Assembly (NCBI GenBank): GCA_947174665.1
Contig: CAMWJV010000023.1
Coordinates: forward strand, 1-33,872
From: an uncultured Lachnospiraceae bacterium
Lineage (GTDB): Bacteria; Bacillota; Clostridia; Lachnospirales; Lachnospiraceae
Direction of reading: 5' to 3'
DNA: 33,872 nt
The translations under genes and the position numbers were made by a program. The notes beneath the pieces are model-generated. The model was given only the letters and a program-made list of their open reading frames with translations, was not told the origin of the DNA and did no database searches. Below, in pieces: positions 33,057-33,872 of the stretch (position 1 is its first letter; the number at the start of each line of letters is the position of its first letter).

Positions 33057-33771
33057 GACACAGGCACTGACAAAGAAATACAAAGAGCTGACCGCCGTTG
33101 ATAACTTAAACCTGACGGTAAAGCAGGGGGAATTATTTTCTCTCCTCGGTGTGAACGGCGCCGGAAAGACTACTACCATTAAAATGCTTTCCTGCCTGAC
33201 AGAGCCAACCGGCGGAGACGCCTTTTTGAACGGTGCCAGCATTGTGTCGGATAAGGCAAACGTGAAAAAAGTGATCGGCGTATCCCCCCAGGAAACGGCA
33301 GTTGCACCAAACCTTACGGTCAGGGAAAATCTGAATCTGATGTGCGGTGTACATGGTTTTTCAAAGGAAAAACGGAAGCAAAAAACTGACGAGCTTGCCG
33401 GACAATTTGACCTTACCCAAATACTGGGCAAAAAGGCCGGAAAGCTGTCCGGCGGCTGGCAGCGCAGATTAAGCCTTGCCATGGCGCTCATCAGCGAGCC
33501 TGAAATCCTGTTTCTGGACGAGCCGACTTTGGGACTGGATGTCCTTGCACGAAGCGAGCTGTGGGACACCATCCGCGCCCTGAAGGGTAAAATCACAATT
33601 ATTCTGACAACACACTATATGGAAGAGGCTGAAGCCCTTTCCGACCGCATCGGCATTATGAAAAGCGGCAGACTTCTCACACTGGGAACGGCTGATGAAT
33701 TAAAGGCAATGGCAGGAACAGAAAAATTCGAAGAGGCCTTCATAGCGATTGTAAAGGGGGAAGCAAAATGA
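33043..33771 (+). CDS. ABC transporter ATP-binding protein
   Basis: The 242-residue ATPase has Walker A GVNGAGKT (36-43), a Q-loop in SPQE (Gln83), signature LSGGW (135-139, with Trp where Gln is usual), Walker B ILFLDE (155-160), a D-loop GLD, and the switch His in TTHYMEEAE. It resembles the DrrA/CcmA-type exporter class. GAGGAGG supports the ATG. The stop overlaps the next gene start as ATGA. It couples ATP use to the permease that follows. Confidence 0.94.
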   Translation: METIKTQALTKKYKELTAVDNLNLTVKQGELFSLLGVNGAGKTTTIKMLSCLTEPTGGDAFLNGASIVSDKANVKKVIGVSPQETAVAPNLTVRENLNLMCGVHGFSKEKRKQKTDELAGQFDLTQILGKKAGKLSGGWQRRLSLAMALISEPEILFLDEPTLGLDVLARSELWDTIRALKGKITIILTTHYMEEAEALSDRIGIMKSGRLLTLGTADELKAMAGTEKFEEAFIAIVKGEAK

Positions 33772-33872
33772 GATTACTGACTTTTTCGGGAAGAACAGCA
33801 AAGGAAATACTTCGTGACCCGCTGAACCTCGGATTCGGCCTGGGATTTCCCCTTGTCCTTATCCTGCTTCTC
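33768..33872 (+). CDS. ABC transporter permease, partial (cut by window end)
   Basis: The first 35 codons are visible. They read as a cytoplasmic stretch (RLLTFSGRTAKEILRDPLNLGF) entering a first membrane helix (FPLVLILLL), the typical opening of ABC-2 type exporter permeases. It starts within the stop of the ATPase gene (ATGA), so it is translationally coupled. The rest is outside the window. Confidence 0.85.
   Translation, partial: MRLLTFSGRTAKEILRDPLNLGFGLGFPLVLILLL

Noticed and set aside
1..33872. tRNA, rRNA, CRISPR array, prophage or insertion sequence
   Set aside because: No cloverleaf with CCA-type end, no regularly spaced repeats, and no transposase or integrase reading frame were recognised by eye.

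Overview
The window reads as chromosomal DNA of a low-to-moderate GC Gram-positive anaerobe, most likely a gut Lachnospiraceae-type Clostridia. This is inferred from strong AGGAGG-type ribosome sites, sigma-A promoters, GTG and TTG starts, a FeoA-FeoB fusion followed by a small Cys-rich protein, intracellular GH94-clan phosphorylases, and an Rrf2/LysR-controlled cysteine locus. No rRNA, tRNA, CRISPR array or insertion sequence was seen. Most genes lie on the minus strand.

Left part (1-7.8 kb). The edge holds the broken 5' end of a GH3 beta-glucosidase gene. Next comes a cytoplasmic EAL phosphodiesterase-like protein fused to a C-terminal Gly/Ser-rich beta-helix, with hairpin-forming repeats around its promoter. 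An intracellular GH26 mannanase-like enzyme, a divergent AEC-family carrier and the ferrous iron gene feoAB with an unlisted 47-residue partner follow.

Cysteine/sulfur block (7.8-13 kb). cysK, a MalY/PatB-type C-S lyase and a trans-sulfuration enzyme are all on the minus strand. An Rrf2/IscR-type regulator with four cysteines lies divergent from them, and a LysR regulator converges on it. A palindrome over the -10 box of the trans-sulfuration gene and a CCTAT-N7-ATAGG motif shared by the cysK and lysR 5' regions suggest the control circuit.

Middle (13-16.4 kb). A small two-helix membrane protein has a strongly structured leader. It is followed by a sugar O-acetyltransferase, a second LysR regulator, and purA, which overlaps that lysR by ATGA and has a terminator-like hairpin in its leader.

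Glycoside phosphorylase operon (16.4-23.8 kb). A LacI repressor controls two large cytosolic phosphorylases: a roughly 1063-residue oligo-beta-glucan type and an 894-residue GH94 protein. Three AAAACGTTTT operators lie at the lacI promoter and in the region upstream of the phosphorylases.

Right part (23.8-33.9 kb). A long minus-strand run carries rlmD-type methyltransferase, an MFS/spermidine-synthase-like fusion, a CapA lipoprotein, an asparaginase, thioredoxin, a MotA/ExbB-like plus OmpA/MotB-like pair resembling ZorA/ZorB, and a Uma2 nuclease-fold gene. The Uma2 gene is flanked by a direct repeat that copies the end of the OmpA-like gene. Divergent from rlmD is a TetR-ABC transporter operon cut by the window end. 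The ZorAB-like pair with an inserted Uma2 gene is the best candidate for an undescribed system, but its function is not proven here.
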